64,000 nucleotides of DNA, taken from the NCBI RefSeq assembly GCF_001310635.1, contig NZ_BAXR01000002.1, forward strand, positions 458,693 through 522,692. The letters are read 5' to 3'. Shown one piece after another: positions 49,919 to 59,002 of this stretch. A program made the translations under genes and the position numbers. This DNA comes from Bacillus sp. JCM 19034 (GTDB lineage Bacteria > Bacillota > Bacilli > Bacillales > Bacillaceae_D). The notes beneath the pieces are model-generated. The model did not search any database, was not told the origin of the DNA, and was given only the letters and a program-made list of their open reading frames with translations. Position 1 is the first letter of the stretch. Every line of letters starts with the position of its first letter.

Positions 49919-50302
49919 ATGAAAAAAATATATGTTACTGCAGTTGAAGTTGGAGAACCTACTGTTGTTTTAATAGATGAACCAATTGAATTAAGCTTAG
50001 CAAAGGATTTGAACCCTGGAGAGCGGATGTTGGTCGATTCAGATCAGCTTGAGTTTCTTTATATTCTAGAGAATGAAGAGGGCTATTATTATTTGGCTTT
50101 CGCTAAACCAATTTGGGAATCGTTGAATAAATTAAGGAAGCAAGAACACCGATGTATTGTACATCTTCATGAAAAAGTTAAATTGGAACTAACGAAGTTT
50201 GTTGATGAATTAGAATACTTAGTATCAAATATTGAAGGTAACGGAAATTACGGTGTAGAAATGGAAGAAGCTGTTAGATATATGTTTTTAGATAACGAAT
50301 GA
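49919..50302 (+). CDS. yjbL: YjbL family protein
   Basis: The 127-residue acidic protein reads KKIYVTAVEVGEPTVVLIDEP, LNPGERMLVDSDQLEFLYI and ends in a helical EEAVRYMFLDNE. Assignment to YjbL comes from its position between yjbK and yjbM and matching size; the function is unknown. GGAGGTTAC precedes the ATG. About 216 bases without a clear feature separate it from the next gene. Confidence 0.72.
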   Translation: MKKIYVTAVEVGEPTVVLIDEPIELSLAKDLNPGERMLVDSDQLEFLYILENEEGYYYLAFAKPIWESLNKLRKQEHRCIVHLHEKVKLELTKFVDELEYLVSNIEGNGNYGVEMEEAVRYMFLDNE

Positions 50303-50518
50303 GTCATTTCGATTGATTTAGAAGCTTTTTAATTAACTGCAATGTTGGGAGCATTTCTGGATTTACTTTTTTAAGAATGATTTATCAAATATTTGGAATA
50401 TCAAGGGTCTACATAGGAGCGAAGTCTATAAGTTATTATGTCTGTCTTAATGAAATGCTACCTAGTAGTTTTTATGTTTCTTAATCATCGAAGAAGTAGC
50501 GAAATGGATGGTGATTAG

Positions 50519-51151
50519 ATGATTAACTGGACAATTTTCTTAACTCCTTATAAGCAGGCGGTTGAAGAATTAAAAGTAAAATTGAGAGGGATACGTCAAC
50601 AATATCAGCAAACTTCAAAGCATACACCTATAGAATTTGTAACTGGTCGTGTAAAACCAGTTATGAGCATACTTGATAAGGCAGAACGGAAAAATATACC
50701 TCTGGATCGGCTTGAAGTAGAAATGCAAGATTTAGCGGGACTCCGCATTGTGACACAATTTGTAGAAGATATAGAAAAGGTGTTATCGTTAATTCGAAGT
50801 CGAAAAGACTTTGAAATTGTCGAAGAAAGAGATTATATTAATCATAAAAAGCCTAGTGGTTATCGATCTTATCATTTAGTTATTCGTTATCCAGTTCAAA
50901 CGATTGCTGGTGAAAAGAAAGTACTTGTTGAATTACAAATCCGTACACTAGCAATGAATTTTTGGGCAACAATTGAACATTCATTAAATTATAAGTACAG
51001 TGGAGAAATCCCTGAAGATATAAAAATGAGACTGCAGAGGGCTGCTGAAGCGGCTTTTCTATTAGATGAAGAAGTATCTATTATTCGGGATGAAGTTCGA
51101 GATGCTCAAGAAATTCTCACTGCAAAGCAAGAGCAAAGTGGAAAAATGTAG
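50519..51151 (+). CDS. yjbM: Small alarmone synthetase, YjbM (SasB/RelQ)
   Basis: The 210-residue (p)ppGpp synthetase has HTPIEFVTGRVKPVMSILDKAERK, MQDLAGLRIVTQF, the HKKPSGYRSYHLVI substrate motif and VELQIRTLAMNFWATIEHSL with the catalytic Glu. It lacks hydrolase and regulatory domains. In B. subtilis it forms a tetramer activated by pppGpp. It is followed after 19 bases by nadK and then a pseudouridine synthase, the conserved yjbM-yjbN-yjbO operon. Confidence 0.95.
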   Translation: MINWTIFLTPYKQAVEELKVKLRGIRQQYQQTSKHTPIEFVTGRVKPVMSILDKAERKNIPLDRLEVEMQDLAGLRIVTQFVEDIEKVLSLIRSRKDFEIVEERDYINHKKPSGYRSYHLVIRYPVQTIAGEKKVLVELQIRTLAMNFWATIEHSLNYKYSGEIPEDIKMRLQRAAEAAFLLDEEVSIIRDEVRDAQEILTAKQEQSGKM

Positions 51152-51170
51152 CCAATTGGGAGGGTAAATA

Positions 51171-51962
51171 ATGAAATTTGCTGTAACCTCAAGAGGAGAT
51201 GACCTATCAAACGATTTACAAAAGAAAATAATTGAACAGTTAGAAAAACACCAGCTCGAGTACGATGAAAATATGCCTAAGCTTGTCATTACGATTGGTG
51301 GCGATGGCACATTATTGCAAGCATTCCACGATTACTCGAACCGCCTTGAGGAAACAGCCTTTGTTGGTATACATACAGGTCATTTAGGATTTTATGCGGA
51401 TTGGGTGCCTTCTGAAGTTGACCGTCTAATTGAAGAAATTGTTTATAATCCTTTTCAAGTTGTTGAATACCCTTTGCTTGAAGTGATTATTTATCAAAAT
51501 GAACGAGAAAATGAGCGTCATTTAGCATTAAATGAATCGACAATTAAAGGGTTAGGTGGTTCGATCGTAAGTAATGTCGAAATTAAAGGCGATACATTCG
51601 AAGTATTTCGAGGGGACGGACTTTGTATTTCAACACCTTCGGGTAGTACAGCTTATAATAAAGCTCTTGGTGGTGCAATTCTCCATCCGTCTCTAGCTTC
51701 GATTCAAATTTCAGAAATGGCTTCTATCAATAATCGTGTTTATCGAACAATTGGTTCTCCTCTTGTTTTGCCTAAACACCATGTTTGCTTATTACGACCG
51801 TTGAATGAAATAGAAGTGCAAGTAACAATTGATCATTACACACTTGATTATCGTCATATTCACTCACTACAATGCCGAGTAGCCGATGAAAAAATTCGCT
51901 TTGCTCGCTTTCGTCCGTTTCCTTTCTGGAAAAGAGTGAAGGAGTCGTTTATACGTGAGTAA
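51171..51962 (+). CDS. nadK: NAD kinase
   Basis: NadK phosphorylates NAD to NADP. The 263-residue protein has [13 protein letters not shown] (GGDG motif), [19 protein letters not shown] (NE motif) and [20 protein letters not shown]. It corresponds to yjbN (ppnKA) of B. subtilis. GGGAGGG precedes the ATG. Its end overlaps the next start by 8 bases, indicating translational coupling. Confidence 0.96.
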   Translation: MKFAVTSRGDDLSNDLQKKIIEQLEKHQLEYDENMPKLVITIGGDGTLLQAFHDYSNRLEETAFVGIHTGHLGFYADWVPSEVDRLIEEIVYNPFQVVEYPLLEVIIYQNERENERHLALNESTIKGLGGSIVSNVEIKGDTFEVFRGDGLCISTPSGSTAYNKALGGAILHPSLASIQISEMASINNRVYRTIGSPLVLPKHHVCLLRPLNEIEVQVTIDHYTLDYRHIHSLQCRVADEKIRFARFRPFPFWKRVKESFIRE

Positions 51963-52860
51963 GTTTGTTGTAACGTTTACGTGGAAAGTGGAGCGGCACC
52001 ATCAGAAAGTATTACGTCAATTTTTAAGAGAAGACTGTCAAATGTCGAAAAAAGGGTTAGCTGATATAAAATTTAATGGAGGATTAATTACGGTGAATGG
52101 GATTGAAACAACAGTCCGTTCACCGTTGCAATGTGGTGACATTGTGACTGTTGGTTTACCTGCTGAACGTCGAAGTGGGGCACTGGATGTGGAGCATATT
52201 CCGCTTTCAATTGTATTTGAAGATGATCATTTTATCGTTATTGACAAAATGGCTGGAATGTCAACGATTCCTTCAAGAGAACATCCAAACGGCTCATTAG
52301 CCAATGCTGTATTAGGTTATTATGATCGTATTGGTTTAACAACAACTTTTCATGCAGTTAATCGTTTGGATCGTGATACTTCAGGGCTTTTAATTATAGC
52401 TAAACATCGTTTTGCTCATGATCGATTATCAACACTTCAACAAGAAGGAAAAGTAAAACGTAATTATCATGCAATTGTTCAAGGACATGTAAACCAACGA
52501 AAGGGAACGATTGATGCACCTATTGGACGTTCTACTGATAGTATCATTACGCGTACGGTGACGAAAAACGGTAAAAGGGCAATTACCCATTATGAAGTAA
52601 TCATGCATAAACCTCACTATACGTTACTTTCAATCCGATTAGAGACAGGAAGAACCCATCAAATCCGAGTTCATTTTTCTTATATAGGTCATCCGTTATT
52701 AGGGGATGATTTATATGGAGGATCGAAGGATTTGATTCTACGTCAGGCACTTCACTGTAGTAAAGTGACATTTCTCCATCCATTTACGGGTAAGGAAGTT
52801 GAGGTTCATTCACCATTATCGGAAGATTTGGCAAGTCTTATATCTACCGACTTTTCTTAG
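51955..52860 (+). CDS. yjbO: RluD-type pseudouridine synthase, YjbO
   Basis: The 301-residue protein begins with an S4-like region ([15 protein letters not shown]), then the RluA/RluD catalytic core with [19 protein letters not shown] (catalytic Asp) and [28 protein letters not shown]. Targets would be uridines in 23S rRNA or tRNA; which one is not determinable. Start GTG lies inside nadK with AAGGAG ten bases upstream. Confidence 0.93.
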   Translation: MSKFVVTFTWKVERHHQKVLRQFLREDCQMSKKGLADIKFNGGLITVNGIETTVRSPLQCGDIVTVGLPAERRSGALDVEHIPLSIVFEDDHFIVIDKMAGMSTIPSREHPNGSLANAVLGYYDRIGLTTTFHAVNRLDRDTSGLLIIAKHRFAHDRLSTLQQEGKVKRNYHAIVQGHVNQRKGTIDAPIGRSTDSIITRTVTKNGKRAITHYEVIMHKPHYTLLSIRLETGRTHQIRVHFSYIGHPLLGDDLYGGSKDLILRQALHCSKVTFLHPFTGKEVEVHSPLSEDLASLISTDFS

Positions 52861-52908
52861 AAAATAAGGCTAGTCTAAGTAGGAGAAGTAGGATTTTGGA
52901 AAGAGACC

Positions 52909-52968
52909 CGCCTCCACACGATATTTTCGAGATAAAACTGCGATTTTCTCGAAAATAATGTGGGGGCG
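52909..52968. repeat. Long complex hairpin between yjbO and a convergent lipoprotein gene
   Basis: CGCCTCCACA and TGTGGGGGCG form the base; ATATTTTCGAG and CTCGAAAATA form the upper stem after a small CG/A bulge; the loop itself contains AAAACTGCGATTTT, another short palindrome. Neither strand has a T tract next to it, so it may be a dispersed structured repeat as well as a terminator. Confidence 0.65.
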
Positions 52969-52998
52969 TAAAATATGTAAAATGGCTCCGAGTTTATC

Positions 52999-53430
52999 TC
53001 ATTCTGTTATTTCAATTGTTTCGATGACTTGTTCAGCAAGGAGTTCATCATCCGTGTTATATAGTTTAACTGTAATTTGATTTTTTAATTCATTTGTCGT
53101 AATCGAGTCAACTTCAATAATATCTGAGGAAATCGCATAGCTTTTCCCGCCATCAATTTGAAAAAATTCTGGTTCACCGTCACGATTGGCAAAAAGCAAT
53201 GATTCCTGACCACCTAGCTTTTCTTGTATAGAATCCGAGAAAGCAAAGATTGCATATAGTTCAGGGCTTGGTAGCTGACCATCGTTTTCAAAGCGCACAT
53301 ACATACTAAAGCGAGTCTCTTCCTCATTTAGAAAGATTCGTGTCTGTTCATTGTCAATGACTATTGATAATTGTGGTCCACATCCTGCTAGGAAAAAGCT
53401 TAGCAGGCTAAAGATTAACGCTCGTTTCAT
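52999..53430 (-). CDS. Small lipoprotein, unknown function
   Basis: About 143 residues with a short lipoprotein signal (MKRALIFSLLSFFLAGC, lipobox FLAGC), then a beta-rich domain with QLSIVIDNEQTRIFLNEEE and a C-terminal ITVKLYNTDDELLAEQVIE. It may be an immunoglobulin-like extracytoplasmic domain; no family is recognised. A longer reading upstream overlaps prpE and is not accepted; AGGTG before the ATG at 53430 sets the start. It follows prpE by 16 bases in one unit. Confidence 0.78.
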   Translation of the reverse strand: MKRALIFSLLSFFLAGCGPQLSIVIDNEQTRIFLNEEETRFSMYVRFENDGQLPSPELYAIFAFSDSIQEKLGGQESLLFANRDGEPEFFQIDGGKSYAISSDIIEVDSITTNELKNQITVKLYNTDDELLAEQVIETIEITE

Positions 53431-53446
53431 GCAAACACCTCTATTT

Positions 53447-54190
53447 CTAAGTATCAAATGTTCTAAATTTTTCTTTTTGGAAAGGCTGTTCGGATGGAAC
53501 TTGAACAACCTCCATTTCTGGGTATCGTAATGCAGAAAGGGCACCACCGAATACACATCCTGTATCAAGATTGACAGTATGGTTGAAAAACCGTACTTCC
53601 TTTGTCGGGGTATGGCCGTAGACGATCCATTCACTTCCGTGGTGGTGCAATGCCCAATCTCGCCGTACTGGAGTTCCATCAGGATTTGTCTCACCAGTAA
53701 TATCGCCATATAAAACAAAAGATTTTATTCTCTTATTTCGTTTACCGATATCACTTGTGCGAATTCCTGCATGAGCAATAATGAGCCTACTTTTGTCTAG
53801 TATATGATAAAGTGGAGATTGATCAACTAATTGCATAAATTGTTTCTTAATTTGTTGAAATTCGAATTTGGTTAATGCGTTAAGCTCTGCTACCGTTGTT
53901 TCAAGCCCGTGCTTGATTTGGACATTGCGGCCAATAAAATAACGGTAGAGCTTGTCACAATGATTCCCAGGTACATAGTAAGCTTGATCTTGTTGGACAA
54001 GCTCATAGACTAAACGGATAACATCAAGCGATCGTGGACCACGATCAGTTAGATCCCCAACAAATGCTAACTTTCGTGATTCTGTTTTATGTACAAAGCC
54101 ATTTTGTTCTTGTTCATAACCTAATTTCTTTATTAATAGGATTAATTCATTGTAGCAGCCGTGGATATCACCGATAATATCAATATTCAT
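53447..54190 (-). CDS. prpE: Bis(5'-nucleosyl)-tetraphosphatase PrpE
   Basis: The 247-residue metallophosphatase opens [15 protein letters not shown], then [28 protein letters not shown] and YGHTPTKEV, the PPP-family motifs with the PrpE-type GNHC in place of GNHD/E. In B. subtilis PrpE cleaves diadenosine tetraphosphate and has been linked to spore germination. The ATG at 54190 follows GGAGGCTCAC; longer frames are rejected. Confidence 0.92.
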   Translation of the reverse strand: MNIDIIGDIHGCYNELILLIKKLGYEQEQNGFVHKTESRKLAFVGDLTDRGPRSLDVIRLVYELVQQDQAYYVPGNHCDKLYRYFIGRNVQIKHGLETTVAELNALTKFEFQQIKKQFMQLVDQSPLYHILDKSRLIIAHAGIRTSDIGKRNKRIKSFVLYGDITGETNPDGTPVRRDWALHHHGSEWIVYGHTPTKEVRFFNHTVNLDTGCVFGGALSALRYPEMEVVQVPSEQPFQKEKFRTFDT

Positions 54191-54369
54191 GTGAGCCTCC
54201 AATGATATGAATTTACGTGAATAGAAAACGTACCATAAGAAATTCTTAATAACCATCATAGCCTATCTGTTTATAAGTGTGCAAATACCTGTAAATTTCT
54301 AATCATTCAAGATTTGATCATGTTAGATGATATATACAATAGAGTAGAATAAAGGAGGGTTATGACAAC

Positions 54370-56427
54370 ATGTTAGAGCCTGTAACAAACCCAGTGTTAA
54401 TATTTGCAATAGCGATGGCGATTTTTTTAATTGCCCCTATTATCATGAGAAAACTTCGTATACCTGGTATTATTGGGCTTATTTTTGCAGGAGTTATTGT
54501 TGGTCCCAATGGCATCGGTATATTAGACCGTGATCCAACGATTGTCTTATTAGGCACGGTCGGTTTATTGTATATAATCTTTATTGCCGGTTTGGAAATT
54601 GATTTAGAAGGATTTAAAAAATATCGTAAACGTAGTTTAACGTTTGGTTTTCTTTCGTTTAATTTACCATTTATATTAGGGTGTATTGCGATATTATACT
54701 ATGGTTATCCGTTAGCAGCTGCTATATTACTTGGTTCCTTACTTGGCTCACATACGTTATTAGCTTATCCGATTGCGAGTCGTTTAGGAGTGGCGAAAAA
54801 TAAATCAGTTACGATGGCAGTGGGCGGGAGTATTATAACTGACACGCTCGCATTATTAATATTAGCTGTAGTAGCCGGATCAACACAAGATGCTTTAACC
54901 GTTGAATTTTGGTTAACTCTCTTACTTTCAATGGCTATTTACGTTGCGGCAATTTTCCTTATCATCCCGATTATCGCTAAGTTTTTCTTCCGCTCTTATG
55001 GCAGTGAAGGAACGTTAGAGTTTGTTTTTGTCATGACGGTTTTGTTCGTTTCGGCTTATTTTGCTACAGTGGCTGGTCTCGAACCAATTATTGGAGCTTT
55101 TTTAGCAGGTCTAGCTTTAAATCGGTTTATTTTTGAGCAAAGTCCACTAATGAATCGAATTAAATTTATCGGAAATGCAATTTTTATCCCGTTTTTCCTC
55201 TTATCTGTCGGTATGTTAATGGATTTAAGAGTTTTGTTTCTTGACCCAAATGCATGGATCATTGCGTCTCTTGTCATAACACTAGTTATTGCTGGAAAGT
55301 TTGGTGCTGCATGGATTACAAAGAAAATTTATCGTTACTCAAATGAGGAGTTGTGGTTAATGTTTGGGTTAACGATTCCGCAAGCTGCTGCAACCCTTGC
55401 TGCGACGCTTGTTGGTTTCGATCTTGGGTTATTTGATAAAGCGACTGTAAACGCTGTAATTGTTATGATTTTAGTTACATGTATGATTGGACCTTATTTA
55501 GTAGAAAAGTATGCTCGTCGTCTCGTTTTAAAAGAATCACAAATGCCTTATGAACCAACCAATGCACCACAACGTGTGATGATCCCCATAGCGAACCCTC
55601 ATACGTTAGAGTCACTCATGGATTTAGCATTTATCGTGAGGGAATCAACATCAGAGTCGCTGTATACATTGTCGGTTGCAAGAAGTAGTGATGAAGATTC
55701 ATCGTCTCAAGTGGTTGAAGCAGAAAAGCTATTAGGTCATGCTGTACAATATGCTGCAGGGGCTGAAGTACCGATCCACATGTTAACACGTGTTGATCCA
55801 AACATTGCAACTGGAATTGTTAGAGCAATTGAAGACACACGAATCACAAATGTTGTCATAGGTTGGAATGGTAAACTGTCAACACCTCAGAAAATATTTG
55901 GTGGCGTACTCGATCAACTTCTAGAGCGTACTTCACAAATGGTTTTAGTATCGAAATTAGAGCAGCCACTCAACACGACGAAACGAATTGTCATATTAAT
56001 ACCTTCTGGCTTTGATCATAAAATAGGCTTTTATGAACCGATCAAAGTTGCCAAGCGGATGGCTAATCAAATTGGTGCAACCATTGCTGTCTATGTGATG
56101 AAAGATGAAGTTCAGCCTTATCAAAAAGGATTTCAAAAAGTGAAGCCAGATGCTCAAGTAACGATAACGAAGCTTGAGTCGTGGCATGAATGGAATGAAG
56201 AGTACTTACCTAAATTAAAAAAAGATGATATCGTTATCGTCTTCAGTGCGAGAAGAGGGACGATTGCTTGGCATCCGCAACTTGAACTCTTACCGCGAGT
56301 TTTAGCTAATGCTACATCAAAAAGCTTTATTATGGTGTATCCAACAGAAGAGAATAAGGTTAGCTCCCGTGGAACGAGAGGATTGGATGTGCCGAAAACG
56401 TTTCTTTCCAACAAATCATATGATTAA
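54370..56427 (+). CDS. yjbQ: CPA2-type Na+(K+)/H+ antiporter, YjbQ
   Basis: The 685-residue protein has an N-terminal CPA2 exchanger domain of about 12 helices (VGPNGIGILDRD, GTVGLLYIIFIAGLEIDLEGF, GSLLGSHTLLAYPI, FLAGLALNRFI) to about residue 385. The C-terminal 300 residues resemble two universal-stress-protein-like units (VMIPIANPHTLESLMDLAF and RIVILIPSGFDHKIG) rather than a TrkA-N domain. It would exchange cations for protons at the cell membrane. AAGGAGG is ten bases before the ATG. It lies between prpE and fabI, as in B. subtilis. Confidence 0.9.
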   Translation: MLEPVTNPVLIFAIAMAIFLIAPIIMRKLRIPGIIGLIFAGVIVGPNGIGILDRDPTIVLLGTVGLLYIIFIAGLEIDLEGFKKYRKRSLTFGFLSFNLPFILGCIAILYYGYPLAAAILLGSLLGSHTLLAYPIASRLGVAKNKSVTMAVGGSIITDTLALLILAVVAGSTQDALTVEFWLTLLLSMAIYVAAIFLIIPIIAKFFFRSYGSEGTLEFVFVMTVLFVSAYFATVAGLEPIIGAFLAGLALNRFIFEQSPLMNRIKFIGNAIFIPFFLLSVGMLMDLRVLFLDPNAWIIASLVITLVIAGKFGAAWITKKIYRYSNEELWLMFGLTIPQAAATLAATLVGFDLGLFDKATVNAVIVMILVTCMIGPYLVEKYARRLVLKESQMPYEPTNAPQRVMIPIANPHTLESLMDLAFIVRESTSESLYTLSVARSSDEDSSSQVVEAEKLLGHAVQYAAGAEVPIHMLTRVDPNIATGIVRAIEDTRITNVVIGWNGKLSTPQKIFGGVLDQLLERTSQMVLVSKLEQPLNTTKRIVILIPSGFDHKIGFYEPIKVAKRMANQIGATIAVYVMKDEVQPYQKGFQKVKPDAQVTITKLESWHEWNEEYLPKLKKDDIVIVFSARRGTIAWHPQLELLPRVLANATSKSFIMVYPTEENKVSSRGTRGLDVPKTFLSNKSYD

Positions 56428-56461
56428 TATTACAGAGAAGCTTTGATGATATGTACCATAG

Positions 56462-56505
56462 GCTGTCCGAAAAAGGTCTTCTTTTGACTAATTTGGACAG
56501 CTTTT
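56462..56505 (+). terminator. Terminator after yjbQ
   Basis: GCTGTCC (56462-56468) pairs with GGACAGC (56495-56501), followed by TTTTATCTG; the loop is long. Confidence 0.65.
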
Positions 56506-56600
56506 ATCTGTATTTGGACACACTTCGCAGGAATGGGAAGCTGAATTCATTACAACTATAAGTGAAGTGTATAATTCTATCTTAATATCTGCTATACTTA

Positions 56601-56617
56601 TTAGTACTAGGTATTAA
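56601..56617 (+). promoter_or_regulatory. FapR-type operator before fabI
   Basis: TTAGTACTAGGTATTAA, an imperfect 17-base palindrome like the one before fabH. It starts right after a possible -10 box TATACT (56594-56599), so bound FapR would block initiation. Malonyl-CoA release is known for Bacillus FapR. Confidence 0.8.
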
Positions 56618-56643
56618 GAACAACTAATAACGGAGGAGATAAA

Positions 56644-57423
56644 ATGATTCAATTTTCTTTAGAAGACCGCACATTTGTTGTAATGGGAGTAGCGAATAAG
56701 CGTAGTATCGCTTGGGGCATTGCTCAATCGCTCGCGAAAGCTGGGGCTAGACTAATTTTTACATATGCAGGTGAGCGTTTAGAGAAGAATGTCCGCAGTT
56801 TAGCAGAAACATTGGAGCGCTCAGATCACCTTATTTTACCTTGTGATGTAACAGATGATGCTGAAATTGAGAAAACCTTTTCGCAAATTAAAGAAGAAGT
56901 TGGCACTATTCATGGGATTGCTCATTGTATTGCGTTTGCAAATAAAGAGGAGCTTGAAGGTGAGTATTTGAATACGACCCGTGATGGCTTTTTGCTGGCA
57001 CATAATATTAGTGCTTATTCATTAACAGCTGTTGTTAAAGCAGCTCGTCCAGTGCTTTCAGAAGGTGGAAGTATTTTAACATTAACGTACTTAGGTGGAG
57101 AAAAAGTCGTTAAAAATTACAATGTAATGGGAGTAGCGAAAGCATCTCTTGATGCAAGTGTGAAATATTTAGCTAATGATTTAGGTAAAGAAAATATTCG
57201 TGTAAATGCCATTTCAGCAGGTCCTATTCGTACACTTGCTGCAAAAGGAATTGGTGGCTTCAACGATGTATTAAAAGAAATTGAAGAACGTGCTCCCCTT
57301 CGTCGGACAACTACTCAAGAAGAGGTTGGAGATACGGCGTTATTTTTAATGAGTGATTGGTCGAGAGGGATTACAGGCGAGATTCTTCACGTAGATAGCG
57401 GTTATAATATCGTTTCACTATAA
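56644..57423 (+). CDS. fabI: Enoyl-ACP reductase (NADH), FabI
   Basis: FabI performs the last reduction of each fatty-acid elongation cycle. The 259-residue SDR protein has GVANKRSIAWGIAQSLAKAGA (FabI-type dinucleotide loop), the catalytic Tyr/Lys in NYNVMGVAKASL, and the substrate loop SAGPIRTLAAKGI. This is the triclosan-sensitive type as judged by family membership, not by test. GGAGGAG precedes the ATG. It is a single-gene unit under the FapR-like site. Confidence 0.96.
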   Translation: MIQFSLEDRTFVVMGVANKRSIAWGIAQSLAKAGARLIFTYAGERLEKNVRSLAETLERSDHLILPCDVTDDAEIEKTFSQIKEEVGTIHGIAHCIAFANKEELEGEYLNTTRDGFLLAHNISAYSLTAVVKAARPVLSEGGSILTLTYLGGEKVVKNYNVMGVAKASLDASVKYLANDLGKENIRVNAISAGPIRTLAAKGIGGFNDVLKEIEERAPLRRTTTQEEVGDTALFLMSDWSRGITGEILHVDSGYNIVSL

Positions 57424-57435
57424 TGCCTAAAGCGT

Positions 57436-57468
57436 AGGTGTTGTTACTATTATTCGTAACAAACACCT
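57436..57468 (+). terminator. Terminator after fabI
   Basis: AGGTGTTGTTAC pairs with GTAACAAACACCT with a small mismatch, followed by T5. Confidence 0.85.
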
Positions 57469-57475
57469 TTTTGGT

Positions 57476-57763
57476 TTATGTTTTTTTCCACACACCTCTA
57501 GCAATCCATTGATTGAATGGCTGTGGTTTAAGATGAAAATAATCTATGTGTGAGATAGGTTTGCGTTTGTAATATAACGAAACGGATTGTCCTGGTAAAA
57601 GAGAATGATTTTCTTCATCCATGATAAAGTGTTCTTTTTCTTTAATAAAGATTTTCATTTGTTTAACTGTTTTTAGGTCATGGCTTTTTTCTTTATTTCG
57701 TTCATATGATTTAATTGCCTCTTTCAACTGGTCAAATGCTTCTATTAAATTGTGTTTGTTCAT
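57476..57763 (-). CDS. Hypothetical protein, 95 residues
   Basis: ATG at 57763 gives a product with a helical, charged N-terminal half (LIEAFDQLKEAIKSYERNKEK) and a basic C-terminal half (SVSLYYKRKPISHIDYFHL, ending RGVWKKT). No signal, membrane segment or known motif. The binding site is weak (GTGGTG). It converges on fabI. Confidence 0.6.
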   Translation of the reverse strand: MNKHNLIEAFDQLKEAIKSYERNKEKSHDLKTVKQMKIFIKEKEHFIMDEENHSLLPGQSVSLYYKRKPISHIDYFHLKPQPFNQWIARGVWKKT

Positions 57764-57917
57764 AATACACCACACTTTCTATTAAATATCTATCTATATA
57801 TATGTCCAAATAGATCGTTCGAGAAGTAAAAGTTAGTCAAGTCGGTTGAAAAAGTAACATAACTCGCTTATTTCTTTCGTATAGTGTAATAACTTGATAA
57901 CTGGAAGGAGTCCAAAC

Positions 57918-58286
57918 ATGACAAAACGTGCATTCCCTTTACTGTATATTTATCAGAAAAAGGAAGCAGAAGTTGATCCACCTAGTCAAGAATTTGTCTA
58001 TACAAAATATGATGAACTAGAACAGGACAACGATGTTGATGGAGATTTAATGGAAGGGGAGCATTATAGTGTAGACCTCTCTGGAATAAACAATGCTTCG
58101 TTAGAAAGTTTATTAAAGGAACAAAGTAAAGAAAAAAAGCAAGTTGAATTGCAAGTAGCCGATGCTATGTACGTTGGAACAATCTCATTAGAAGGAGATC
58201 TCGTTTTTTGTCAGGTTGATCCGAGTTCGAATGAAAGGATTAGCTTTTCGATAAAAGAGATTCAATCAGCGAAAATAAAGGAATAG
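57918..58286 (+). CDS. CotO-like spore coat protein (tentative)
   Basis: About 122 residues, acidic. The start TKRAFPLLYIYQKKE resembles the opening of CotO proteins, and the place directly after fabI is that of cotO in B. subtilis. The C-terminal part (LQVADAMYVGTISLEGDLVFCQVD, ISFSIKEIQSAKIKE) looks like a small beta-barrel. It is about half the length of B. subtilis CotO. GGAAGGAG fixes the ATG at 57918. Confidence 0.55.
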   Translation: MTKRAFPLLYIYQKKEAEVDPPSQEFVYTKYDELEQDNDVDGDLMEGEHYSVDLSGINNASLESLLKEQSKEKKQVELQVADAMYVGTISLEGDLVFCQVDPSSNERISFSIKEIQSAKIKE

Positions 58287-58311
58287 GTAAATCCAGCATG
58301 ATTCAAATAAA

Positions 58312-58340
58312 GCCCTAAAGGAGAAAGACGTCTTTAGGGC
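58312..58340. terminator. Bidirectional terminator
   Basis: GCCCTAAAG pairs with CTTTAGGGC across an 11-base loop between convergent genes. Confidence 0.78.
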
Positions 58341-58356
58341 CTTATAACGTAGTAAG

Positions 58357-59002
58357 CTAGTTTGAAGCTTCCCACTCTTGATTAAATTGTTTCAAATAGT
58401 GCAACATAAATTCGTGACGTAAAAGAGCTCGTTTTTTTCCTTCTGTCGTATTCATAAGGTCTTTCAGTTAAGGAGCTTCTCATAAAAATGTCCAATCGCA
58501 CTTGATGGTCTTTGCCGATACTCTTCTAATGTCATTGATTCCCTGTATTCGGCTGTAGGATCATGCATTTGGTGACCTTTGTTACCAGCATACATAAAGG
58601 TTCGGGCAACACCAATCGCACCAATTGCATCAAGGCGGTCAGCATCTTGGACGATTTGTGCTTCAAGCGAAGTCACAGGTGCATTATTACCTCCTTTAAA
58701 TGAGATTGTGGTTATGATTGATAGGATCGATTGGATGTCTTGCTCTAACACATTATTTGCCGATAACCATTCTCTCACTTCTATTATGCCTTCTTCTTCA
58801 CTCACAACAATTTTATCGTCAATAACATCATGAAGAAGGGCCGCTAACGTAATGACGAATATATTGCCACCTTCTATTTGAGCAATTTCGATGGCCATAT
58901 TAGTCACTCGTTTAATATGATACCAGTCGTGACCGGATGAATCGTTCTCTAATTTACATTTGACCCATTCTTCTGTTTTTTCACAATTGTATTTTCTATC
59001 AT
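58357..59002 (-). CDS. HD-domain hydrolase, YpgQ/YedJ-like (two frameshifts)
   Basis: Three frames join into about 215 residues: MIENTI, then EKTEEWVKCKLENDSSGHDWYHIKRV, the central part with LAALLHDVIDDKI (HD motif) and VQDADRLDAIGAIGVAR (second Asp), and after a break near 58470 LKDLMNTTEGKKRALLRHEF and ending LKQFNQEWEASN. This is the pattern of the YpgQ/YedJ nucleotide phosphohydrolases. Its ATG overlaps the helicase stop (ATGA), so the two are translationally coupled. Confidence 0.82.

Noticed and set aside
52999..53718. 239-residue version of the lipoprotein gene
   Set aside because: The extra N-terminus overlaps prpE in another frame; the lipoprotein signal and binding site at 53430 define the start.
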